Below are positions 55,106 through 63,235 of a stretch of 64,000 nucleotides of DNA, one piece after another. Position 1 is the stretch's first letter. Every line of letters starts with the position of its first letter. The notes beneath the pieces were generated by a model. It did no database searches, was not told where the DNA came from, and worked only from the letters and a program-made list of their open reading frames with translations. The position numbers and the translations under genes were made by a program. The DNA is from Coriobacteriia bacterium (GTDB lineage Bacteria; Actinomycetota; Coriobacteriia; Coriobacteriales; QAMH01), in NCBI GenBank assembly GCA_003149935.1, contig QAMH01000006.1, forward strand, positions 422,121 through 486,120, given 5' to 3'.

Positions 55106-56143
55106 CTACATTGACCCGATGAAGTAGACGGCGAAGCCCACTCCCGCACAGAGGCCGGTGATGATCCAGAACCTGATGACTACCTTGGTCTCGGACCAGC
55201 CCTTTTTCTCGAAGTGATGATGTAGCGGTGCCATGAGGAAGACGCGTTTGCGCGTGCGCTTGAAGTACAGCACCTGGATCATGACCGAGAGCGCCTCGAC
55301 GACGAAGAGGCCGCCGATGATGATGCTGAAGAGCTCGGTCTTGGTGATGACAGCAATGGCGGCAAACGCCGTGCCGAGCGCAAGCGAGCCCGTATCTCCC
55401 ATGAATATGCTCGCGGGATAGCAGTTGAACCAGAGGAAGCCGACGCAGGCACCTGCAGCGGCCGTCGCGAACACCGCGACGTCAAGCTTGCCCGTGCGAA
55501 ACGCGATGGCCGCCATGATGAGCATGACAATCATGATCGCGCCACCGGCAAGGCCGTCAAGACCATCGGTGAGGTTCACGGCATTGGCCATACCGGCCAT
55601 GAGCAGGAAGACGAAAATGACGTAAAGCCAGGGAATCTCGAAGCCATCCCCGAAGGGAAGAACGGTCGTGAGAACACCCAGGTCAAGGTTGAACTGCGTG
55701 AAGGGGATGGTCACGTACGGCTCGATGCCCAGGTAGTTGACTGCGATAAGGCAAAAGCTCACGGATATGAGTGTGAGCGCAACCATCTTTTGGTAGGGGA
55801 GCAGTCCGAGCGAGCGCTCCTTGGCGACCTTGGAGATATCGTCAACGAATCCCAGCAAACCCGTAAGCAGCGTTGCCGCCAGGATGAGCAGCAGCGGCGG
55901 ATCGGGCGTGCCCACGAGGAAGATCGAGGCGGTCATCATGAGCAGGATGACGATACCGCCCATGGTGGGCGTACCTTGCTTGACGAGATGACCTTGCGGG
56001 CCGTCTGCGCGTACCTGCTGGCCAATCTGGCGCACCTTGAGAAGCTTGATGAAGAAGGGCATGACGATCATGGTCAATGCCATCGAGAAAATGAAGGCAA
56101 GGAAGACCTGATACGTCGGATATTGGCTAAAAACGCTGATCAT
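55106..56143 (-). CDS. mraY: Phospho-MurNAc-pentapeptide transferase MraY
   Basis: A 345-residue polytopic enzyme making lipid I, with about ten helices. Family motifs are KQGTPTMGGIVIL, FVDDISKVAKERSLGLLPYQKMV, NAVNLTDGLDGLAGG, FMGDTGSLALG and APLHHHFEKKGWSETKVVIRFW with the catalytic region HHHFE. It overlaps murF by four bases. Confidence 0.97.
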   Translation of the reverse strand: MISVFSQYPTYQVFLAFIFSMALTMIVMPFFIKLLKVRQIGQQVRADGPQGHLVKQGTPTMGGIVILLMMTASIFLVGTPDPPLLLILAATLLTGLLGFVDDISKVAKERSLGLLPYQKMVALTLISVSFCLIAVNYLGIEPYVTIPFTQFNLDLGVLTTVLPFGDGFEIPWLYVIFVFLLMAGMANAVNLTDGLDGLAGGAIMIVMLIMAAIAFRTGKLDVAVFATAAAGACVGFLWFNCYPASIFMGDTGSLALGTAFAAIAVITKTELFSIIIGGLFVVEALSVMIQVLYFKRTRKRVFLMAPLHHHFEKKGWSETKVVIRFWIITGLCAGVGFAVYFIGSM

Positions 56144-57561
56144 CGTTGCATTATCCCCTTGACTATGCGCTCCAACTCCATGAAACGCGATGCCTTAACC
56201 AGAACAAGGTCGCCCTCCTGGACGTTCTTTTCGAGAAACGCGATCGCCTCGTCAACGCCCGTGAAGCTCTTGACGCGTGCGGCGTCCATGTCTGCCGCGA
56301 GCGCGCCTGCCTTGATGCCGACACTGAGCGTTCCAATGCACACGAGCATATCAAGGTCTGCCTGCGCTGCAAAGGTTCCCACGTCAACGTGCAGTTGATA
56401 CTCATCCGAGCCAAGCTCGCCCATATCGCCCAGGACCGCGATGCGCCTTCCATCCCCCTCGAGGGTCATGAGCGTGCTGATCGAGGCGCGCATCGAATCC
56501 GGATTGGCGTTGTACGCATCGTTGAGGATGGTCACGCCGTCAGGCGTATGCTCGATTTCCATGCGCATCCCGCTTGCCTTTGCCTCGGCAAGGCCTCGTG
56601 CGATGTCATCGGGAGCTATGCCCATGTTGATGCCAGCCGCATAGGCTGCAAGCGCGTTGAGAACGTTGTGCCTGCCCGGCATGCCAAGCGTGACGGGCAC
56701 CGGCGCGGCATCGCCCGTGACGATCTCGAAGCTCGCGCAAGCTTCGGCATCGTAGCTGACATTCTGCGCATGCGTCTCGGCCTCGGGGGAAAATCCGTAG
56801 CTATGCACGGTCACGCCGCGTTCCGCGAGATGCGCGAAGTTCTCGAGCAGGGGCGTATACTCATCATCGGCATTGAGGACCGCATATCCCGTATCCGGTA
56901 GAGCCGAAAGCAACTCCGATTTGGCATGTGCGATGTTCTCGCGGCTACCGAGCAACTCCATATGGCTCACGCCGACGTTCGTCACAACGGCGATGCTCGG
57001 CTTGACGAAGGTGCAGAGGTGCTCGATCTGATGCATGCCGCGCATACCGAGCTCAACGATGAGCACTTCGGTATCCTCATCGGCCGCAAGTATCGTCGCC
57101 GGCACGCCAATCTCGTTATTCTGGTTGCCTTGCGTTGCGGTAGTCTTGAAACGCTGGGAGAACACGGAGCTCAGGAGATCCTTCGTCGAGGTCTTGCCCG
57201 TGGAGCCCGTCACGCCAATGACGATGGCATGCAGTCTGTCGCGCCAGGACCCCGCGATTTTCTCGAGTGCCTCGACGCCATCATCGACGACGATCATGGG
57301 ACAGGCAAACTCACCGGCAACGGCGATGACGTTCTCGGTGGGCATGCGCGTGCAGACGACGGCACCCGCTCCGCGCTGGATTGCCGCACGCACGTAATCG
57401 TTGCCATCGACACGCATGCCGGGCATGGCGAGGAAGATGTTATCGGGCATGATGGTGCGCGAATCCCAGGTCAGCCCCGAGACGATGCGACGCAACGCGG
57501 TCTCGTCACCGATATACTCACCGCCCGTGACCTTGGCAATGTCGGAAACAGAAATATCCAT
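56140..57561 (-). CDS. murF: UDP-MurNAc-tripeptide D-Ala-D-Ala ligase
   Basis: A 473-residue Mur ligase adding D-Ala-D-Ala. GVTGSTGKTSTKDLLSSVF is the ATP loop (about 115-132); ATQGNQNNEIGVPATIL, NDAYNANPDSMRASI and VLGDMGELG are the MurF signatures. It follows murE by two bases. Confidence 0.96.
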   Translation of the reverse strand: MDISVSDIAKVTGGEYIGDETALRRIVSGLTWDSRTIMPDNIFLAMPGMRVDGNDYVRAAIQRGAGAVVCTRMPTENVIAVAGEFACPMIVVDDGVEALEKIAGSWRDRLHAIVIGVTGSTGKTSTKDLLSSVFSQRFKTTATQGNQNNEIGVPATILAADEDTEVLIVELGMRGMHQIEHLCTFVKPSIAVVTNVGVSHMELLGSRENIAHAKSELLSALPDTGYAVLNADDEYTPLLENFAHLAERGVTVHSYGFSPEAETHAQNVSYDAEACASFEIVTGDAAPVPVTLGMPGRHNVLNALAAYAAGINMGIAPDDIARGLAEAKASGMRMEIEHTPDGVTILNDAYNANPDSMRASISTLMTLEGDGRRIAVLGDMGELGSDEYQLHVDVGTFAAQADLDMLVCIGTLSVGIKAGALAADMDAARVKSFTGVDEAIAFLEKNVQEGDLVLVKASRFMELERIVKGIMQR

Positions 57562-57563
57562 TG

Positions 57564-59051
57564 CTATGACTCCAACTCCTCTATTGCCGCAGCGGCGACC
57601 TCGCGGTCGTCGAAGTGGTGTTTGACATCTCCGATAATCTGATAGTCCTCGTGACCCTTGCCGGCGATGAGAACGACATCGCCCTCACGGGCCTGTTCAA
57701 TAGCAAAGCGTATGGCCTCGGCACGGTCCGGTATGACGGTGTAGCGCTCCTCGCAATCCTGCATGCCCGCGACGATCTGCTCGATGATCGCATTAGGATC
57801 TTCCGTGCGCGGATTGTCGCTCGTCACGATGGCGAAATCGGCTGCGAGTGCGGCAGCGCCCATCTTGGGGCGCTTGCCATGGTCCCGATCTCCGCCACAA
57901 CCGAAAACGCAGAATATGCGGCCTTGCGTGACGGCCCGCACCGCATCAATGGCCTTCGCGACCGAATCGGGCGTATGCGCGTAATCCACGAGTACGCCGA
58001 AAGGCGCATGCGTTCCCTTGGCGCCCGTGACGCGTTCGAGACGTCCGGGGACCTGGGGCGCAGATTCGAGACCGGAAACGATTACCTCGTTGGTAAGGCC
58101 AAGCGCCATACCGATGCCGAAGGCGATAAGCGCGTTCTCGACATTGAAGCGGCCGACGAGCGGTAGCGTCAGATGCAGCCACTCCCCCGCGGCCTCCACG
58201 TCGATGCGTGTCTCGCGGGCATCAAAGCGCGCTTCCACGAGGCGTACCTCGCAATCGGCATCGGAGCCGACGCGATACAGCACACGGCCTGCATCGCTGC
58301 AGAGCTGCGCCATGCGCTTGCCCGCATCCGAATCCGTGCAGATGACGCATGCATCGGGCTCATACTCGGTGAAGAGACGCGCCTTCGCCGCGAAGTACTC
58401 CTCCATCGTCTTGTGGTAGTCAAGATGATCCTGCGTGAGATTGCTGAATGCAGCCACCCTAAAGTGCGTTCCCCTGACACGCCCGAGATCGAGCGCGTGA
58501 CTCGAGATCTCGCATGCACAGGCATCGACATGTGCATCGACCATCCGGGCAAGAAGCTCCTGGAAATCACGTGACTCCGGCGTGGTATGCGCGGAAGGGT
58601 AGATTTCGTCGGCAACATGGCACTCGACCGTGCCGATGAGACCGGCGCGCATGTCGGCATGTCTCAGGAGATGCTCGACGAGAAAGCAGGTGGTCGTCTT
58701 GCCATTCGTGCCCGTAATGCCAACGACGTCGAGCTTGCGCGACGGGCTGTCGTAGAAGTTCGCCGAGCAAAGCGCCAAGGCAGCGCGCGCATCCTCGACG
58801 AGAAACTGCGGCGCATCAATCTCGAGTTGACGCTCGACCACAAGGCCAACGGCACCATGCTCGAGCGCATCGGCGGCAAAATCATGCCCGTCGACGACGG
58901 TACCGGGAACGCAGAAGAAAAGCGCACCTGGCTTGACGTCACGCGAGGAGAACTCGAGAGCGTTCACCTCGTACGGGCCGTCCTCGCAGTGCAGCGCCTC
59001 ATGGGCCACACCCGCGAACAAGGATTCTATGTTGCATGCACTCCGCATCAT
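57564..59051 (-). CDS. murE: UDP-MurNAc-dipeptide:meso-DAP ligase MurE
   Basis: A 495-residue Mur ligase adding the third stem-peptide residue. VGITGTNGKTTTCFLVEHLL is the ATP loop; TTPESRDFQ and LVDYAHTPDSVAKAIDAV are MurE blocks. The selectivity motif is DNPR (TSDNPRTEDPNAII, near residue 410), the form found in meso-diaminopimelate-adding enzymes, whereas lysine-adding MurE lacks the Arg. Peptidoglycan with meso-DAP at position 3 is predicted. It follows ftsI by 17 bases. Confidence 0.96.
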   Translation of the reverse strand: MMRSACNIESLFAGVAHEALHCEDGPYEVNALEFSSRDVKPGALFFCVPGTVVDGHDFAADALEHGAVGLVVERQLEIDAPQFLVEDARAALALCSANFYDSPSRKLDVVGITGTNGKTTTCFLVEHLLRHADMRAGLIGTVECHVADEIYPSAHTTPESRDFQELLARMVDAHVDACACEISSHALDLGRVRGTHFRVAAFSNLTQDHLDYHKTMEEYFAAKARLFTEYEPDACVICTDSDAGKRMAQLCSDAGRVLYRVGSDADCEVRLVEARFDARETRIDVEAAGEWLHLTLPLVGRFNVENALIAFGIGMALGLTNEVIVSGLESAPQVPGRLERVTGAKGTHAPFGVLVDYAHTPDSVAKAIDAVRAVTQGRIFCVFGCGGDRDHGKRPKMGAAALAADFAIVTSDNPRTEDPNAIIEQIVAGMQDCEERYTVIPDRAEAIRFAIEQAREGDVVLIAGKGHEDYQIIGDVKHHFDDREVAAAAIEELES

Positions 59052-59068
59052 TGTCTCTTCGCTCTTCC

Positions 59069-60904
59069 CTACTTGCTCTGCGCGTCAATTTGGTAGCGCT
59101 TCGTTGCGTATGTCATGATCTCGGAAAAGACCGGGCCACACAGGCCGCCGGCGCCAAGATTCGTATGAGGTCTGTTTACCGTCACGAGACAGATAAGATC
59201 GCTCGAGGAGCCGTAGAGCCAGCCGCAAAATGACATGACGTATGCGTTTTCCTCGTAGCCGCCATAGACGCTTGCGATCTCGGCCGTGCCCGTCTTGCCC
59301 GTGACGGTAAATCCGTCGACGGCGGCTTCCTCGCCCGTTCCCTCGGTCACGACGGAGGTGAGCATCTCGCTTACCTCCTTGCATACGCCCGCATCGGCAA
59401 CGGTCTCGCGCTTCGTCAAGTCCTGCATAAGACGTTGCGCAGTCTCGGCGTCGTTGGGAACATCGGTGAGGAAGTGCGGGGTCACGAGCGTACCACCCTG
59501 CTCCAAAACACCATAGGCGCGTACGAGTTGCAGCGGCGTCACGGTAAGGCCCTGCCCAAACGTGACCGTCGCACTCTGCACGCCATCCCAGTCCTTGCTC
59601 TCCTCGAGCTGGCCGGCCGTATCGCCGGGGAAGTCGCACCCGGTCTTCGTGCCAAACCCGAAGGCGTGATAGCTGTCGTAGAGCTGCACGAGATCAACCT
59701 CGCGAGAGACGAGCGTCGTGCCCGTGTTCGAGGAATCGGCCAGAATCCTGCGCAGGCTCATATCCTCGAAGGGATGGTCATGCGAATCGGTGATGACGGT
59801 ATCGTAGACCTCAAGGGCATACGGAACCTTGTAGGTCGTGTTCTCGTCGATATTGGCGTTATTGGCAAGCACCGAGTACGCCGTGAACGCCTTGAAGGTC
59901 GATCCCGGCTCGTAGATGTCGGTCACGGAGGCGAGCTTGCCCACCTCGAGCTTGTAGTCGCAGAGCTCGTCGAATGGGTTTACCTCGCTCGGCTGACCCG
60001 ACGCCGCTATCGCCGCCGCTTCCTTCTCGGCTGCCTCGTACTCGGCGTTGCGCTCCTCGTCGCTCTTCTTCGCGTATGAACAGGCCGAATAGACCTCGCC
60101 CGTGGCCGCATCCATCACGGTAATGCTACCGCCTTGCGCCTCCGTGTCTATGACCGTCGCCAGAAGCCGCTCTTCGCAGAGCTTCTGCAGGTTGATGTCG
60201 ATGCTCGTCACGATGTCCGTGCCATCGACCGTCTCGACGCGGGAGGTCTCGCCGTTGGTGATGGGAATGTCGTTCATGCCTCGCTCGAAGACGATGCTGC
60301 CATCCACGCCCTTGAGCAACTCGTCGTACTCGAGCTCGAGGCCGGAAATGCCCTTGCCATCGATGTCGACCACTCCGACGACCTGACTGCCCACCTCCCC
60401 GTTGGGATACACGCGTTTCGTATCATCGAGATAGTGAATGCCCTTGAGCTTCTCATCGCTCAGACGGTTCTTGAGGGCTTCGGCAGACACGGTATCCGCC
60501 TTGCGCTGGATGTAGGCGAACGAAAGGTCGGGCTGGTCGATGATCTTGAGGTAGTCTTCTTTGGTCTTGCCGCTATCCTGCCCCAGGACCTCGGCGAGCA
60601 CGGTGGCGAGACGGTCGGGGTTCGTGACCTCCTGAGGATTCACGTAGATGGTCGTCGCATCGACATTGGATGCTATGACCTCTCCGTTGCGGTCGTAGAC
60701 GGTGCCACGTCGCGCAGAGAGGCTCACCTCGGTCGTATGGGAAGATTGCGCCATGCGGGCATACGCCGGGCCACGGATGACCTGGATGTAAATGAGGTTT
60801 GCGATGATGGCGACGAGAAATACCGCAAAAAGCACGAGGATGATCCAGTCCCTGGACCATCGCTCCGGCATCACGCTGTGTGCTCTGTCTTGACTATGCC
60901 TCAT
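59069..60904 (-). CDS. ftsI: Class B penicillin-binding protein FtsI (PBP2/SpoVD type)
   Basis: A 611-residue septal transpeptidase. A cytoplasmic start and one transmembrane helix (about 19-42) precede the pedestal domain. The transpeptidase domain has PGSTFKAF (active Ser near residue 332), ADSSNTGTT (SxN box) and VTGKTGTAEI (KTG box, near 535). There is no PASTA domain. It pairs with FtsW to build septal wall. It is 9 bases after ftsL. Confidence 0.96.
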   Translation of the reverse strand: MRHSQDRAHSVMPERWSRDWIILVLFAVFLVAIIANLIYIQVIRGPAYARMAQSSHTTEVSLSARRGTVYDRNGEVIASNVDATTIYVNPQEVTNPDRLATVLAEVLGQDSGKTKEDYLKIIDQPDLSFAYIQRKADTVSAEALKNRLSDEKLKGIHYLDDTKRVYPNGEVGSQVVGVVDIDGKGISGLELEYDELLKGVDGSIVFERGMNDIPITNGETSRVETVDGTDIVTSIDINLQKLCEERLLATVIDTEAQGGSITVMDAATGEVYSACSYAKKSDEERNAEYEAAEKEAAAIAASGQPSEVNPFDELCDYKLEVGKLASVTDIYEPGSTFKAFTAYSVLANNANIDENTTYKVPYALEVYDTVITDSHDHPFEDMSLRRILADSSNTGTTLVSREVDLVQLYDSYHAFGFGTKTGCDFPGDTAGQLEESKDWDGVQSATVTFGQGLTVTPLQLVRAYGVLEQGGTLVTPHFLTDVPNDAETAQRLMQDLTKRETVADAGVCKEVSEMLTSVVTEGTGEEAAVDGFTVTGKTGTAEIASVYGGYEENAYVMSFCGWLYGSSSDLICLVTVNRPHTNLGAGGLCGPVFSEIMTYATKRYQIDAQSK

Positions 60905-60913
60905 ACAAAGAAC

Positions 60914-61423
60914 CTACCCCGTGCTTGCGGCAACGTAGTCTTCGACGTTTTGGAGCGTGCCCGTAAGCGATATTGATCCGTCCGCATTCAAAACGACCTT
61001 GCCGGGAATGACGACTTTCAGATACTTGACGGTAGGTGGCGCGATCATGCCAATCTTGCTTGCCTCTTCCTCGATGCGCGTCGAGCTCGACAGAATGGAA
61101 TGCTGAATCTCAAGCTCGTTGGTCTTGGCCTGGGCACTCGTCAACGTGCTCTCGATCGTATTGACGTTGTCGAGCATCGCCACTGTCGAGGCAGAGAGCC
61201 ATACGCGCACGGAACACAGCACGGCGATGGTGACGATGATGACGAGAGCGAGCTTGAAGGCGAAAGCATGCTCGGGGGAGATGGCCTGCAGCGCGGGATT
61301 CGACGTGCGCTGTCCGGGAATGACATGGACATCGGGACGCGCCTGGCGCTCGGGCGCCAGGTCACGGGCAGCCTGACCGGCAAACCGAGAATAACCGTAG
61401 TATTGTCGAGCAGCCTGCGCCAT
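60914..61423 (-). CDS. ftsL: FtsL-like division protein
   Basis: A 169-residue bitopic protein between rsmH and ftsI, the standard position of ftsL. The cytoplasmic region (about 1-55) leads to one transmembrane helix (about 56-80), then a short coiled-coil (VNTIESTLTSAQAKTNELEIQHSI in two halves) and a C-terminal tail. Sequence conservation is low, as usual in this family; assignment rests on topology and gene order. Confidence 0.82.
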   Translation of the reverse strand: MAQAARQYYGYSRFAGQAARDLAPERQARPDVHVIPGQRTSNPALQAISPEHAFAFKLALVIIVTIAVLCSVRVWLSASTVAMLDNVNTIESTLTSAQAKTNELEIQHSILSSSTRIEEEASKIGMIAPPTVKYLKVVIPGKVVLNADGSISLTGTLQNVEDYVAASTG

Positions 61424-61446
61424 GATAGACGGGCGTCCTTTCTACA

Positions 61447-62397
61447 TTACAGCTTCGTTGCAACCCGTAATCGAGCGCTATGCGCCCGGTTGTTCTCCTC
61501 AATTTCATCCGCAGCCGGCACAAGCGGCTTACGCGTCTCGACCTTCAATACCGGCTTCTTCCCACACACGCACACCGGAAGCTCCGGAGGACAGGTGCAG
61601 GGATTCTCCATCCGACGGAAGCAGTCTTTCACGATGCGGTCTTCAAGCGAGTGATATGAGATGACGGCGATCCTGCCACCTGGGTTGAGCCAGCGTATGG
61701 CCGCCTCAAGCCCGCGAGACAAGACGTCAAGTTCATGGTTTACCTCTATGCGCAGCGCCTGGAACGTACGTTTGGCGGGATGACCGCCCTTCTTACGCGC
61801 GCTTGCGGGTATTGCTCGTTTGATGATGTCTACCAGCTGAAAAGTTGAATTGACGGGCTGCTCGCAACGCGCGTCAACAATGAAGCGAGCGATACGGGCA
61901 GCCCACTTTTCCTCACCGTATTCACGCAGGACCCGAGCGAGATCATCTGTGGTGTAGGAGTTCAGAATCTCTGCTGCGGTTAGAGTATGTGTACTCGGGT
62001 CCATGCGCATATCGAGGGGAGCGTCTTCTCTATACGAGAAGCCACGCTCAGGAAAATCGAATTGTGGAGAACTCACTCCGAGGTCGAAGAGGACGGCATC
62101 GACGCCTGGTACGCGCGCCACGACGAGCAACTCATCCAAATCAGCGAAGTTTCCCTTGAGCAGAATCGGGTCCGAGTCAAGTCCCGCACTGTCAAGTCGC
62201 TTTCTCGCCGCCTCAAGCGCCATGTCATCCTGGTCGATGCCGATGAGCGTACCATGAGGCGCGATGCTTCTTGCTATCGCTTCGGAGTGTCCCGCTCCGC
62301 CGAGTGTGCAATCGAGCGCTGTGGCTCCATCGTACAATGCGAGTGCATCGATGCACTCATGGAGCAGAACGGGAATGTGCCGGTATTCAGCTGTCAA
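61447..62397 (-). CDS. rsmH: 16S rRNA m4C1402 methyltransferase RsmH (MraW)
   Basis: A 316-residue SAM-dependent methyltransferase. YRHIPVLLHECIDAL opens the fold. CTLGGAGHSEAI is the SAM loop. FDLGVSSPQFDFPERGFSY, RRVFQ-like KRTFQALRIEVN and ISYHSLEDRIVKDCF are the family blocks. TTG 62397 is proposed because the conserved N-terminus begins there, 10 bases after mraZ. Upstream starts would overlap mraZ. Confidence 0.95.
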   Translation of the reverse strand: MTAEYRHIPVLLHECIDALALYDGATALDCTLGGAGHSEAIARSIAPHGTLIGIDQDDMALEAARKRLDSAGLDSDPILLKGNFADLDELLVVARVPGVDAVLFDLGVSSPQFDFPERGFSYREDAPLDMRMDPSTHTLTAAEILNSYTTDDLARVLREYGEEKWAARIARFIVDARCEQPVNSTFQLVDIIKRAIPASARKKGGHPAKRTFQALRIEVNHELDVLSRGLEAAIRWLNPGGRIAVISYHSLEDRIVKDCFRRMENPCTCPPELPVCVCGKKPVLKVETRKPLVPAADEIEENNRAHSARLRVATKL

Positions 62398-62407
62398 CGT
62401 GCCGTCC

Positions 62408-62848
62408 CTAGTCTTCCAGGAAACTGCCGAACGGATCGATGGAATCCATGTACTCATCAAGGGCCTGGCTATCCCAGATCTCGATATGATCGCCCTCGCC
62501 GATGATGGTCACGTTTTTGTCGATGCCGACTTTTTCACACTGCTTCGGAGAGAGTTTGACACGCCCAGCGGCATCGACAGCAACCGACTCCGCACTCGAG
62601 TTGAGATACTTGTGCAAAGCGATGTGCTTCTTGCTGCGCGGGTTATAGCCCCCCTCTTCGCTATCGAAGAACGAATCCATCCACTCGTCGTACGCTTCAT
62701 CTGAAAAGACGTACAACGCCTTGCCAAAATCCGCATTGGCGACCGGAACGATCGTCACCTCATCTGGCAGGGCCTTACGGAACTTAGCCGGCAGGGAAAC
62801 GCGGCCCTTGTTATCAACGCTATGTTGATATTCACCGCGGAAGCGCAT
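62408..62848 (-). CDS. mraZ: Transcriptional regulator MraZ
   Basis: A 146-residue double-AbrB-fold DNA-binding protein. The N-terminal half has GEYQHSVDNKGRVSLPAKFRKAL. The second half repeats the pattern (SVAVDAAGRVKLSPKQCEKVGI and IIGEGDHIEIWD). MraZ represses the dcw promoter by binding TGGGN direct repeats. Two TGGGA boxes lie in the promoter spacer upstream (62941-62955). It is the first gene of the dcw operon. Confidence 0.96.
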   Translation of the reverse strand: MRFRGEYQHSVDNKGRVSLPAKFRKALPDEVTIVPVANADFGKALYVFSDEAYDEWMDSFFDSEEGGYNPRSKKHIALHKYLNSSAESVAVDAAGRVKLSPKQCEKVGIDKNVTIIGEGDHIEIWDSQALDEYMDSIDPFGSFLED

Positions 62849-62880
62849 TTCGTCACATCCCTCGCCGTCCCGAAAATTTG

Positions 62881-62927
62881 GCGACCCTCCTGGCTATGTT
62901 TGATTTCTACGTTTCTTGGAGGGTCGC
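62881..62927 (-). promoter_or_regulatory. Inverted repeat in the mraZ leader
   Basis: GCGACCCTCC and GGAGGGTCGC are perfect 10-base arms separated by 27 bases in the mraZ 5' untranslated region. On the minus strand they are followed by CAAATTTTCG, so an attenuator-like hairpin is possible. Confidence 0.45.
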
Positions 62928-62934
62928 AGCGAGA

Positions 62935-62963
62935 ATAATATCCCATCACATCCCACTTCACAA
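62935..62963 (-). promoter_or_regulatory. dcw promoter with MraZ boxes
   Basis: TTGTGA (-35, 62958-62963) and TATTAT (-10, 62935-62940) are 17 bases apart on the minus strand. The spacer holds two TGGGA direct repeats with a five-base gap (62951-62955 and 62941-62945). This is the arrangement bound by MraZ, so it should autorepress here. Confidence 0.7.
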
Positions 62964-63145
62964 CACTATTATGGGCATTTCTCCCCATATGACCCATCTA
63001 AATATCCTCCCATTCCCCGGAGATTATCGAAATCTGCACAAGATGTTGTGTTCGGCATTTTGTCTAACCGCATTTGTGGGCTCTTTGAGGGGTGGGGCAT
63101 TTCCCCAAAATTTTTTATGGATTTCGCATGATTTGGGCCAAATAC

Positions 63146-63167
63146 CCACGCGAACGGATTCGCGTGG
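63146..63167. promoter_or_regulatory. Palindrome upstream of fbp
   Basis: CCACGCGAA and TTCGCGTGG are perfect nine-base arms around CGGA, 68 bases upstream of the fbp start codon. It is either an operator or a leader hairpin; the regulator is unknown. Confidence 0.4.
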
Positions 63168-63235
63168 CATCCTCATCGTTTTTCGAACAGTACAATGGAC
63201 CTGTACACCGAAAGACTCGACCCGAGGAGCTCGTC

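Larger units (their letters stand above)
62849..63235. other. Divergent promoter region between mraZ and fbp
   Basis: This 387-base gap carries the mraZ leader inverted repeat, the mraZ promoter with MraZ boxes, and a palindrome upstream of fbp (63146-63167). A T-rich patch near 63100-63115 follows a short GGGG/CCCC hairpin. A 14-codon frame beginning ATG at 63195 ends by overlapping the fbp start; it has no good ribosome-binding site and is not called as a gene. Confidence 0.6.
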
